Assembly: GCA_004557805.1 (NCBI GenBank)
Contig: SFFS01000173.1
Location: forward strand, 1-5,242
From: Clostridiales bacterium
GTDB taxonomy: Bacteria > Bacillota > Clostridia > Christensenellales > Aristaeellaceae
DNA length: 5,242 nucleotides
Reading direction: 5' to 3'
The position numbers were made by a program, and so were the translations under genes. Positions 1 through 5,242 of this stretch are shown here, in pieces (the stretch's first letter is position 1; each line of letters begins with the position of its first letter). Under the pieces are notes generated by a model that was not told the origin of the DNA, ran no database searches, and saw nothing but the letters and a program-made list of their open reading frames with translations.

Positions 1-938
1 GTCTGTACCAGTTCATGCCGCACGACGTCGCGATGATCGAGCGTCGCGATGCCGATCCCCTGCACGCCGGAGAGCACTTCCACGGCCTCTTTCAGGCCGG
101 AACGCTTGCCCTGCGGCAGGTCGATCTGCGTCACGTCGCCCGTAACCACCATGCGCGTGCCGAATCCCATACGCGTAAGGAACATCTTCATCTGCTCACA
201 GGTCGTGTTCTGCGCTTCGTCGAGAATGACAAACGAATCGGACAGCGTGCGGCCGCGCATGTACGCCAGCGGAGCTACCTCTACCGTGCCGCGCTCGGCC
301 AGACGCTGATACGCTTCCGCCCCCATCAGGTCGTACATTGCGTCGTACAGCGGCCGCAGATATGGATCGACCTTCTGCGCCAGATCGCCGGGCAGGAAGC
401 CGAGCTTCTCGCCCGCCTCCACCGCCGGCCGCGTAAGGATGATTCGCTCTACCTCTTTGTTCTTGAGCGCCACAACGGCCATTGCCATTGCCAGATACGT
501 CTTGCCCGTGCCTGCAGGCCCTACGGCGAAGGTGAGCAGATTCTTGCGCATCATTTCCACATATCGCTTCTGCCCGATCGTCCGGCACTTGATCCGCTTG
601 CCGCGATAGGTCACGGCAATGGTATCCTGCATAATCTCTTCGATTTCCTCGACGTTGCCTTCGCGCGCCAGCTCCACAGCGTAGCGGATGCGGGAACGGT
701 CGACCGGCTCCTTGCGGGAAATCATATCCAGCAGTTTTCCCGTCACCATCACAGCCAGATCAACGGCTTCCTCCTCGCCGGAAATGCACAGCTCATCGCC
801 GCGCATTGCGATGGCCGCGCCCGTTTCCTCTTCCAGAATCCGAACGTTCTCATCGCCAACGCCAAAGAGCTGAATATATTGATCCATCGATTCGACGGAC
901 AGCGTCTGCTGCTTTTGCGCCAAAGAGGTTCCTCCCAT
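1..938 (-). CDS. phoH: PhoH family ATPase, C-terminus cut by window edge
   Basis: This encodes a cytoplasmic PhoH-family P-loop ATPase; its exact substrate is unsettled, though RNA-related roles have been proposed for the family. The visible 312 residues contain an N-terminal region of about 130 residues with small beta/alpha KH-like character. Next come Walker A GPAGTGKT (residues 140-147), the family motif LTRPAVEAGEKLGFLPGD (168-185), Walker B VILDEAQN (237-244), and VTGDVTQIDLP (265-275). The known family is about 320 residues, so only the last few are missing. The ATG at 938 lies 3 bases after the yqfD stop and is preceded by AAGGA. A TTG at 923 has a better-spaced GGAGG and would shorten the protein by 5 residues. 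The neighbours yqfC and yqfD match the Bacillus/Clostridia order. A candidate promoter of its own lies inside yqfD at 1018-1045. Family assignment is very secure. Confidence 0.96.
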   Translation of the reverse strand, partial: MGGTSLAQKQQTLSVESMDQYIQLFGVGDENVRILEEETGAAIAMRGDELCISGEEEAVDLAVMVTGKLLDMISRKEPVDRSRIRYAVELAREGNVEEIEEIMQDTIAVTYRGKRIKCRTIGQKRYVEMMRKNLLTFAVGPAGTGKTYLAMAMAVVALKNKEVERIILTRPAVEAGEKLGFLPGDLAQKVDPYLRPLYDAMYDLMGAEAYQRLAERGTVEVAPLAYMRGRTLSDSFVILDEAQNTTCEQMKMFLTRMGFGTRMVVTGDVTQIDLPQGKRSGLKEAVEVLSGVQGIGIATLDHRDVVRHELVQ

Positions 939-941
939 CGT

Positions 942-2081
942 TTATGATCCTTCGGAGGGACGCGCGATTTCGCTCAGCGTTTCCAACACTGCCGTCGCGC
1001 GATAACCTTCCTCTTGTATCATACTATAATCTATCCATTTGTCAATAATTTCCGCGTCCCAGCCCGCTTTTTCACGCGCCGCGCGCATCGCCGCAACGCC
1101 CGCTTCGGTCTTTACCTCGTCCGCTCCGCGCGTTTCCGCGACGGTTTTCGTCTCGCGGTAAATCTCCTTCTCCACCCACACGGGCAGCGCGCCGCCGACC
1201 GGCAGCGTGCCGGTCTCCTTCTCATATTGTATGTAATCCGGCGCAGTTTCAAACGCGTATCGCCAATCCGGCGTGCAGAGAATGCGGCGAACGCAGGTTT
1301 TTCCCGTCGGTTCGGCGCGCTCCGCGCTCAGTGCCACAAACGCTTCTCCCGTGTGCCATACGCGCGCGACGACGCTGCCCTCTGCCCGCACGGCCACAGA
1401 GACATCGTTCGGCCCGCGCTCATAGCCCGCAATCATCACATCGCCCGCGCGCACGGTATCGCCGGGCTTTACCTTCGGCGTTCCCGCACGGCAAACCACC
1501 GTATGCACCACACCGTCGCGCGAGGCGACGATGTTTTTTCCGGCGGTTCCGCCAGAACGGGCCGCATCCGCCGTCACGCACTGCACATGAAGCCGCACGC
1601 CGCTTTTATAAACGCCCGTCCAGGAAACGCCCGGCAGTTCCGTTTCGATCTGCCGCTGAATTTCGCTTGCGCTGATAAGCGGCGCAAACCGCCCCGGCCG
1701 CGCGCCCTGCGCGGCAAGAATGCGCATCACCTCGGCCTCGTACGCGCCTGCTCCGGAAACGTCGATGAACCACAGGCACATCGACGCATACCAGCAAAGC
1801 GCCATAAAGGCCGTCACGCCGAAGGCCAGCAGCGCTCTTGAGCGCGTAAGCCGCTTCAGGCGCGTTACACCTGCGTTTCGTTTCGTCGTCACGCGCCAGC
1901 CGCGCTCCGCCGCGAACGCGCGCAGCGCCTCATAATCGGCCGGACTGGCCGACGCGCTCACTGCGCGCACCGAACGCCTGCGCACGTCAAACAGCCGTAC
2001 CCCCGCCTGCGCGCACTGATTCAAAAGCCGTTCCATCGACAGGCCTTCCACCTGAAAATCAACGCGGCCGAATTTGTCCAT
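942..2081 (-). CDS. yqfD: Sporulation protein YqfD
   Basis: This is a membrane protein of the YqfD family, which in Bacillus subtilis belongs to the mother-cell sigma-E regulon and is needed for efficient sporulation; its biochemical role is unknown. The 379-residue protein (B. subtilis YqfD is close to 400) starts with a soluble domain of about 80 residues carrying the family-like GLSMERLLNQCAQAGVRLFDV. One transmembrane segment follows (about residues 83-106, from ALLAFGVTAF to LWFIDV), then an external domain beginning VSGAGAYEAEVMRILAAQG. A lipoyl/hammerhead-like element, PKVKPGDTVRAGDVMIAG, lies near residues 202-219. The ATG at 2081 is preferred because GAGG sits 5 bases upstream. A GTG at 2087 in the same frame would overlap that site. 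The gene is 15 bases after yqfC and 3 before phoH. An apparent promoter for phoH is embedded in its 3' end. Confidence 0.93.
   Translation of the reverse strand: MDKFGRVDFQVEGLSMERLLNQCAQAGVRLFDVRRRSVRAVSASASPADYEALRAFAAERGWRVTTKRNAGVTRLKRLTRSRALLAFGVTAFMALCWYASMCLWFIDVSGAGAYEAEVMRILAAQGARPGRFAPLISASEIQRQIETELPGVSWTGVYKSGVRLHVQCVTADAARSGGTAGKNIVASRDGVVHTVVCRAGTPKVKPGDTVRAGDVMIAGYERGPNDVSVAVRAEGSVVARVWHTGEAFVALSAERAEPTGKTCVRRILCTPDWRYAFETAPDYIQYEKETGTLPVGGALPVWVEKEIYRETKTVAETRGADEVKTEAGVAAMRAAREKAGWDAEIIDKWIDYSMIQEEGYRATAVLETLSEIARPSEGS
1018..1045 (-). promoter_or_regulatory. Candidate sigma-A promoter inside yqfD, upstream of phoH
   Basis: On the minus strand there is a perfect -35 box TTGACA (1045-1040), a 16-base spacer, and a -10 box TATGAT (1023-1018) matching consensus at five of six positions. 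The predicted start lies near 1011, about 70 bases before the phoH ATG. The stretch falls within yqfD codons for DKWIDYSMIQ and is conspicuously AT-rich in an otherwise GC-rich gene. This is consistent with selection for a promoter, but the codons alone could also produce it. If active, it would uncouple phoH from sporulation-specific transcription of yqfCD. Confidence 0.5.
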
Positions 2082-2096
2082 CTTCACCTCGCGCGT

Positions 2097-2360
2097 TTAC
2101 AGTTCGATCCGGCGAATCTCGCCCGTCACCATCAGATCCGTTTCCCCCAGCGACGCGAGCGTCAGGTCTTCTCCCTCTACGATCACCACGCCCGCCGCCG
2201 TTTTCACGCGCAGCCGTTCCGGGCCATATTCGACGATCCCCTGATGGTTCTCCATCAGCATCCGCCGTCCGCCGCACAGCACCATGCGCGGCATTCCCAG
2301 CATCACATCCTCCGGAAGCCCCGCCGCGCACACCATGCGCCTGAAAAGTTCCCGTGCCAT
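2097..2360 (-). CDS. yqfC: Sporulation protein YqfC (YabP/YqfC family)
   Basis: This small protein of 87 residues belongs to the YabP/YqfC family. The family is sporulation-associated in Firmicutes, and its members are small beta-rich proteins without known enzymatic activity. The diagnostic pattern is visible: LPEDVMLGMPRMVLCGG, then the hallmark MENHQGIVEYGPERLRVKT (residues 36-54), then a repeated beta pattern ending VEGEDLTLASLGETDLMVTGEIRRIEL. The frame stays open upstream to 2486, but the ATG at 2360 has an excellent AGGAGG 6 bases before it and gives the usual family length of about 90 residues. The upstream 42 residues are therefore leader, not protein. It is followed closely by yqfD, its normal partner. 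Its ribosome binding site lies in a small inverted repeat, so translation may be modulated. The identity is secure from sequence plus context. Confidence 0.93.
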   Translation of the reverse strand: MARELFRRMVCAAGLPEDVMLGMPRMVLCGGRRMLMENHQGIVEYGPERLRVKTAAGVVIVEGEDLTLASLGETDLMVTGEIRRIEL

Positions 2361-2365
2361 GCGAT

Positions 2366-2382
2366 CCCTCCTGAAAAGAGGG
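2366..2382 (-). promoter_or_regulatory. yqfC ribosome binding site inside a small hairpin
   Basis: The yqfC Shine-Dalgarno AGGAGG occupies 2372-2367, with 6 bases to the ATG at 2360. Most of it lies in the 3' arm of a 5-bp stem: CCCTC (2382-2378) pairs with GAGGG (2370-2366) around a 7-base loop. The ribosome binding site fixes the yqfC start. The pairing could partly mask it, but the stem is short and may be only weakly stable. Confidence 0.55.
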
Positions 2383-2453
2383 TATGACGAAGGGAACGCC
2401 GGCAAGAACCCCCGGCGGAAAAAGGCCGCGTTTTCCGCCGTCCATACCGAAGG

Positions 2454-2482
2454 AAACCGCCCCTTTGCGCAAGGAGCGGTTT
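2454..2482 (-). terminator. Hairpin after the NUDIX gene; weak terminator or attenuator
   Basis: On the minus strand an inverted repeat begins 5 bases after the inferred NUDIX stop codon. AAACCGCTCCTT pairs with AAGGGGCGGTTT, giving about 12 bp with one G-U pair and a 5-base loop. The 3' arm ends in TTT followed by CCTT, not a proper T-tract, so it is at best a leaky intrinsic terminator. It could instead be a pause or an mRNA 3'-end stabiliser, separating the upstream genes from yqfC. Confidence 0.4.
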
Positions 2483-2487
2483 GCATG

Positions 2488-2935
2488 TCACAATATGATT
2501 TCCTGAAGAATTTCCATTTCGCCGCCGTTCATGCGGAACGCCTCGAAGCGCGTCCGGCCGCCGTACTCCAGCATGCGCAAGCCGCCGCGCAATCGGCGGG
2601 AACATGACGCGCCTGCGCGCCTCCTCCCGGCTGACCCATGCGACCTCGATGCTTTCCTCGGAAGGTTTCAGCTCCCCGCCGGCGTATTCACACAGAAACG
2701 TCAGGTTGACGATTACGGGCAGCGCCGTCCCTTCCAGCGGGCCGTATCCAGGCTGCCGCGCTTCAGCGCCGGTTTCCTCGCGAATTTCGCGCGCAAGCGC
2801 GTCCATCACGCTCTCGCCCGGTTCCGCTTCCCCGCCGGGAAACTCCCAGCCGCGCCGCGGAGAACGCACGAGCAGTACTTCGCTCCCGCGCCGCGCCAAT
2901 CCCGCAGCCGAAACGATATGCGCAGACAGCCGCAT
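2488..2935 (-). CDS. NUDIX hydrolase with apparent 3' frameshift
   Basis: This is a NUDIX-superfamily hydrolase, a class that cleaves nucleoside diphosphates linked to another moiety using Mg2+; the substrate cannot be assigned. The NUDIX box is complete and canonical at residues 39-61: GEAEPGE, seven residues, then REIREETGA. It is preceded by WEFPGG and followed by a strand TFLCEYAGGEL and IEVAWVSREEA. The ATG at 2935 directly follows the rmuC stop, with GGAGG 5 bases upstream. After about residue 117 (PPIARRL) the frame as read turns into an Arg-rich tail that runs to a stop at 2303, overlapping yqfC. The +1 frame instead gives RMLEYGGRTRFEAFRMNGG and MEILQEIIL, ending at TGA 2490-2488. 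This resembles the usual C-terminal tail of related NUDIX proteins. I infer one extra base (or equivalent) near 2574-2590; the repaired protein would be about 148 residues. It is either a sequence error, a real lesion, or less likely programmed frameshifting. As read, the frame spans 2303-2935 (210 residues). Confidence 0.85.
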
Positions 2936-4390
2936 TTATTCCTCCGTATCCGTTTCGTCAACGAACCCCTCGTCGTCGCCCAGGTCGATCAGCCGCTTCG
3001 AATCCGGTTCGGACAGCGCCTGTACGCCGGAGAGTTTACGCTGAATCGTCCGCGTCTTGCGCGCTGCATCCTCGATGCTGTCGCTGGCCATACGCAGGCG
3101 TTTCTGCGTCTTGTCGAGCAGAACAGCGAACTTTCCGAACTCCGTCTTTACCGCGCCCAGCAGTTCCCACACCTCGGACGAACGCTTTTCAATCGCAATC
3201 GTGCGGAAGCCCATCTGCAGGCTGTTCAGAAGCGCCAGCAGCGTCGTCGGTCCGGTCACGACGATGCGGTACTCGTTCTGCAGCCACTCGACAATTCCGT
3301 TTTGCCGCAGCACTTCGGCATACAACCCTTCCACGGGCAAAAACATGATCGCAAAATCCGTCGTGTGCGGCGGATCGATATACTTGGAATGAATGCGCCG
3401 CGCCTCGTTTTTGATTGCCGCGACCAGCGCTGCGGTTGCGGCGTCCGTGCCGTCCTTATCTCCCGCCTCGGACGCGTCCATCAGGCGGCGGTAATCTTCC
3501 ATCGGGAACTTCGAATCGATCGGCAGATAGACGACCTGATCGCCGTCGCCGCGCCCGGGCAGCCGGACGGCAAATTCGACGCGCTCCGCGCTGCCGGGTT
3601 TTACCGCCACGTTTACGTCGTACTGGCCCGGCGCAAGATATTGCTCCAGCAGCGAAGCCAGCTGCACTTCGCCCCACACGCCGCGGGTCTTGACGTTCGT
3701 GAGCACCTTTTTCAAATCGCCCACGCCCGCGGCAAGGTTCTGCATCTCGCCCAGTCCCTTATAGACCTGCTCCAGCCGCTCTGAAACCGTGCGGAACGAT
3801 TCGCCCAGCCGCTTGTCGAGCGTGGAATTCAGCTTTTCATCGACCGTAACGCGAATCTGTTCGAGTTTTTTTTCGTTTTCTCCCTGCAAACGCACCATGT
3901 TCTCATCGAGCGTTCTGCGCATCTCATTCAGGCGCTGCTCATTGACGGCCAGCTTTTCATCGAGCGTGCGCGTCACGCGCGTCATCTGCCGGTCGTAGTC
4001 CTGCAATTTTTCATCGATATTCCGGCTCATTCGTTCGAGACGCTCTTCATCGGCACGGCTTGTCGCGCGGATCTGTCCACCGAACGAATCGAGCTGCTGC
4101 TGTTGCGTGCGCGACATCTCGCCGATCACGCTCACGATTGAATCGTTCATTCCGCGCAGATTGCGATTCATTTCGTCGCGGTCGGCGGCGCGCTCCGCGC
4201 CGTTCGCATCGCGGAAGTCGGCGATGTTATCACGCAGCGACGTCTCAATCTGATACATCCGGTTTTCCAGGAACCGCTTCTGCCGCGCCATTTTTACAAA
4301 CAGCGGAATCATCAGCCCTGCCAGCAGCAAAAGCGCGCATGCCAGCATGCCGGCCGGCTGCTCAATCCAGTTCAGCACCGTCGTTTCCAT
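2936..4390 (-). CDS. rmuC: RmuC family DNA recombination protein
   Basis: This encodes an RmuC-family protein. The family is linked in E. coli to limiting recombination at inverted repeats and carries a nuclease-like fold. The 484 residues begin with an N-terminal membrane anchor (about 14-32, LACALLLLAGLMIPLFV). A long coiled coil (about 38-215) follows, then the conserved RmuC domain: LKKVLTNVKTRGVWGEVQL (226-244), LPIDSKFPMEDYRRL (289-303), DFAIMFLPVEGLYAEVLR (345-362), and the signature VVTGPTTLLALLNSLQMGFR to KRSSEVWELLGAVKTEFGKF (377-421). The C-terminus is acidic (DDEGFVDETDTEE). Family length is typically 400-500, so the gene looks intact. The ATG at 4390 has AGGAG 8 bases upstream, within the 15-base gap after the isomerase gene. 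Its TAA abuts the NUDIX ATG, so the two are probably translationally coupled. Confidence 0.96.
   Translation of the reverse strand: METTVLNWIEQPAGMLACALLLLAGLMIPLFVKMARQKRFLENRMYQIETSLRDNIADFRDANGAERAADRDEMNRNLRGMNDSIVSVIGEMSRTQQQQLDSFGGQIRATSRADEERLERMSRNIDEKLQDYDRQMTRVTRTLDEKLAVNEQRLNEMRRTLDENMVRLQGENEKKLEQIRVTVDEKLNSTLDKRLGESFRTVSERLEQVYKGLGEMQNLAAGVGDLKKVLTNVKTRGVWGEVQLASLLEQYLAPGQYDVNVAVKPGSAERVEFAVRLPGRGDGDQVVYLPIDSKFPMEDYRRLMDASEAGDKDGTDAATAALVAAIKNEARRIHSKYIDPPHTTDFAIMFLPVEGLYAEVLRQNGIVEWLQNEYRIVVTGPTTLLALLNSLQMGFRTIAIEKRSSEVWELLGAVKTEFGKFAVLLDKTQKRLRMASDSIEDAARKTRTIQRKLSGVQALSEPDSKRLIDLGDDEGFVDETDTEE
3834..4017 (-). repeat. In-frame coiled-coil repeat within rmuC
   Basis: Four near-identical 10-base units read ttttcatcga on the plus strand (3834, 3954 and 4008, plus a one-mismatch copy at 3900). 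They are spaced 54, 54 and 66 bases, all multiples of three. They encode recurring [I/L/V]-D-E-K-L-like units at residues 125, 143, 161 and 183, giving an 18-residue period (11 plus 7) and one 22-residue period. This fits a coiled coil grown by internal duplication. Confidence 0.6.
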
Positions 4391-4405
4391 TCGACCCGCT
4401 CCTCT

Positions 4406-5188
4406 CTATTCGGAGTGAAAGGTTTCCCGAAGCCACTCGAGCGAGCGAAGCACCTCGCCTGTATCTTCCGTCTGTCCCGCATAGGGTTCAAGGATGATAT
4501 CGCCTTGATATTCAACGGCGCGTAGCGCCTTTGAAAACGCACGGAAATCGCTGCTTCCCCTGCCGGGTAGCGCGTGACGGCCGTTTTCGTCGTAGTCGAG
4601 CATATGCACGTGGCAGAGCCGCTCGCCCATTCTTTCCGCAACGCGCGCCGGATCAAGTCCCAGCTCCATCACCTGCTTGACGTCCAGCGTAAAGCCGACC
4701 TCGGGCCAGCGGCGCGCGAACTCGTCGATGCGCTCCATCGAGTTGAGCCACGCCCAGCTCACCGTTTCCCAGCAGAGACGCACGCCGCGCGCTTTGCACC
4801 GCGCAATCGCCTCCTCCATAAAGGGCTGCCAGCGGTCGAGCGTAGGATTTGCGCCCCGCAGGCGCGGCGGGCCGTGATACACATAAACATGCGCGCCGAG
4901 CAGCTGCGCCGTCTGCAAAAACGTTTCCAGCATCAAAAAGCCGTCCGCGCGCTGGCGCGGCGACTGTCCGAGCAGGTCGCTTTCAAAATGAAAGGTTCTG
5001 TTGTGTACGGAAACAACATTCATTCCTCCGGCCATCTGCCGGAGCTTGAGCCCAAACGAGGGCAGATATTCGCTTTCCGTCTGCAAAAAGGCTTCGCAGC
5101 ACGGCACGCCCAGCGAAGCGATCAGCGCCGCCGATTCTTCCGTTTCCATGCGGCCATAATACGCCGCGGTGCTCATTCCGATTCTCAT
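4406..5188 (-). CDS. Sugar phosphate isomerase/epimerase-like TIM-barrel protein
   Basis: This is a probable cytoplasmic TIM-barrel protein of the xylose isomerase-like / AP endonuclease family 2 superfamily, which includes sugar epimerases, isomerases and endonuclease IV. The substrate is unknown. In the 260-residue form, strand-end motifs appear in order: RIGMST (2-7), EAFLQ (32-36), VSVHN (59-63), VYVYHGPP (101-108), LCWETVSW (138-145), GFTLDVKQ (165-172), CHVHMLDYDENGRHALPGRG (192-211), and IILEPYAG (231-238). E141, D169, H195 and E234 fit the usual metal and catalytic positions. The His often found three residues after the Asp is Gln172 here. The ATG at 5188 is chosen because it keeps the first strand at the N-terminus. 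A TTG at 5206 overlaps the promoter. No Shine-Dalgarno is seen, and the promoter -10 box ends 6 bases before the ATG. It is the first gene of the block, 15 bases before rmuC. Confidence 0.88.
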   Translation of the reverse strand: MRIGMSTAAYYGRMETEESAALIASLGVPCCEAFLQTESEYLPSFGLKLRQMAGGMNVVSVHNRTFHFESDLLGQSPRQRADGFLMLETFLQTAQLLGAHVYVYHGPPRLRGANPTLDRWQPFMEEAIARCKARGVRLCWETVSWAWLNSMERIDEFARRWPEVGFTLDVKQVMELGLDPARVAERMGERLCHVHMLDYDENGRHALPGRGSSDFRAFSKALRAVEYQGDIILEPYAGQTEDTGEVLRSLEWLRETFHSE

Positions 5189-5194
5189 GGGAAA

Positions 5195-5223
5195 ATTATA
5201 GCGCAATTTTTTCCGGGGGTCAA
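5195..5223 (-). promoter_or_regulatory. Near-consensus sigma-A promoter for the gene block
   Basis: On the minus strand there is a -35 box TTGACC (5223-5218, five of six matches), an optimal 17-base spacer, and a perfect -10 box TATAAT (5200-5195). Only TTTCCC separates it from the isomerase ATG at 5188. Initiation at the usual distance would start the mRNA at or within a base or two of that ATG, so the transcript would be leaderless or nearly so. The DNA upstream is AT-rich (5229-5242), but the window ends before any further elements could be judged. Confidence 0.75.
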
Positions 5224-5242
5224 CGCGTCATTTTTCTTTATC

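Larger units (their letters stand above)
2361..2487 (-). promoter_or_regulatory. Structured intergenic leader upstream of yqfC
   Basis: These 127 bases between the inferred NUDIX stop and the yqfC start hold several inverted repeats. One is a 12-bp stem just after the NUDIX stop (2454-2482). A perfect 10-bp stem has arms 2413-2422 and 2431-2440 with an 8-base loop. A 6-bp stem (2398-2403 with 2412-2417) shares bases with it, so the two exclude each other. A long-range 9-bp helix with one bulge joins 2381-2389 to 2439-2448, and a short stem covers the yqfC ribosome binding site. This suggests a regulatory leader or attenuator. I do not recognise any known riboswitch class, and no function is demonstrated. 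Confidence 0.5.

Noticed and set aside
15..947. Long plus-strand open frame of 310 residues
   Set aside because: It is the exact antisense of phoH codons, is His/Arg/Leu-rich, and has no family resemblance. The minus frame has full Walker motifs.
1025..1030. TATAAT on the plus strand within yqfD
   Set aside because: No -35 box at 16-18 bases upstream and no plus-strand gene to serve. It falls within the spacer of the better minus-strand promoter.
1226..1233. Perfect sigma-E -10 octamer CATACAAT on the minus strand inside yqfD
   Set aside because: The -35 window at a 14-base spacing reads GTTTGAA, a poor match, and a start there would be mid-gene. It is probably just the codons for YIQY.
1014..1841. 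Plus-strand open frame of 275 residues opposite yqfD
   Set aside because: An Arg/His/Ala-rich shadow caused by GC-biased codons on the other strand, with no recognisable motif. yqfD is clearly coding.
2413..2440. Perfect 10-bp stem considered as a rho-independent terminator
   Set aside because: No T-tract follows on either strand. The T run lies inside the 3' arm, so it is listed only as leader structure.
2361..2486. Upstream extension of yqfC to a 129-residue protein
   Set aside because: The extra 42 residues do not resemble the family, and the ATG at 2360 has an ideal AGGAGG. The DNA there is dominated by inverted repeats.
2531..3784. Plus-strand open frame of 417 residues opposite NUDIX and rmuC
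   Set aside because: It overlaps two well-supported minus-strand genes and has shadow-like composition, with no credible promoter or ribosome binding site.

Overview
This window is one co-directional gene block on the minus strand. It is GC-rich by eye, with AT-rich patches mainly at the two candidate promoters. The adjacent trio yqfC, yqfD and phoH is a conserved arrangement of endospore-forming Firmicutes. The strong AGGAGG-type ribosome binding sites and GC-biased codons suggest a high-GC member of the Clostridia. The species cannot be named from this sequence. I see no tRNA, rRNA, CRISPR array, insertion sequence or phage gene. The long plus-strand reading frames are antisense shadows of the real genes.

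Reading in the direction of transcription (right to left), a near-consensus housekeeping promoter (5195-5223) sits immediately before a TIM-barrel sugar isomerase/epimerase-like protein (5188-4406). It is so close that the mRNA may be leaderless. After 15 bases comes rmuC (4390-2936), a membrane-anchored coiled-coil protein of the RmuC family. Its stop codon abuts the start of a NUDIX hydrolase (2935-2488), which appears to carry a one-base frameshift near its 3' end. Next is a 127-base intergenic region rich in inverted repeats, one of which covers the ribosome binding site of the next gene. Then follow yqfC (2360-2097), yqfD (2081-942) and phoH (938 to beyond the left edge), separated by only 3 to 15 bases.

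The first three genes look like general metabolism or genome maintenance, and the last three form the sporulation-associated yqfCD-phoH cluster. The signals suggest the block is not simply one operon. The hairpins between the NUDIX gene and yqfC could attenuate or gate expression of the sporulation genes. A second good sigma-A-type promoter (1018-1045), embedded in the 3' end of the yqfD coding sequence, could give phoH its own vegetative expression.

I found no clear undescribed multi-gene system. The points most worth a second look are the possible leaderless promoter, the promoter inside yqfD, the structured leader of yqfC and the NUDIX frameshift.
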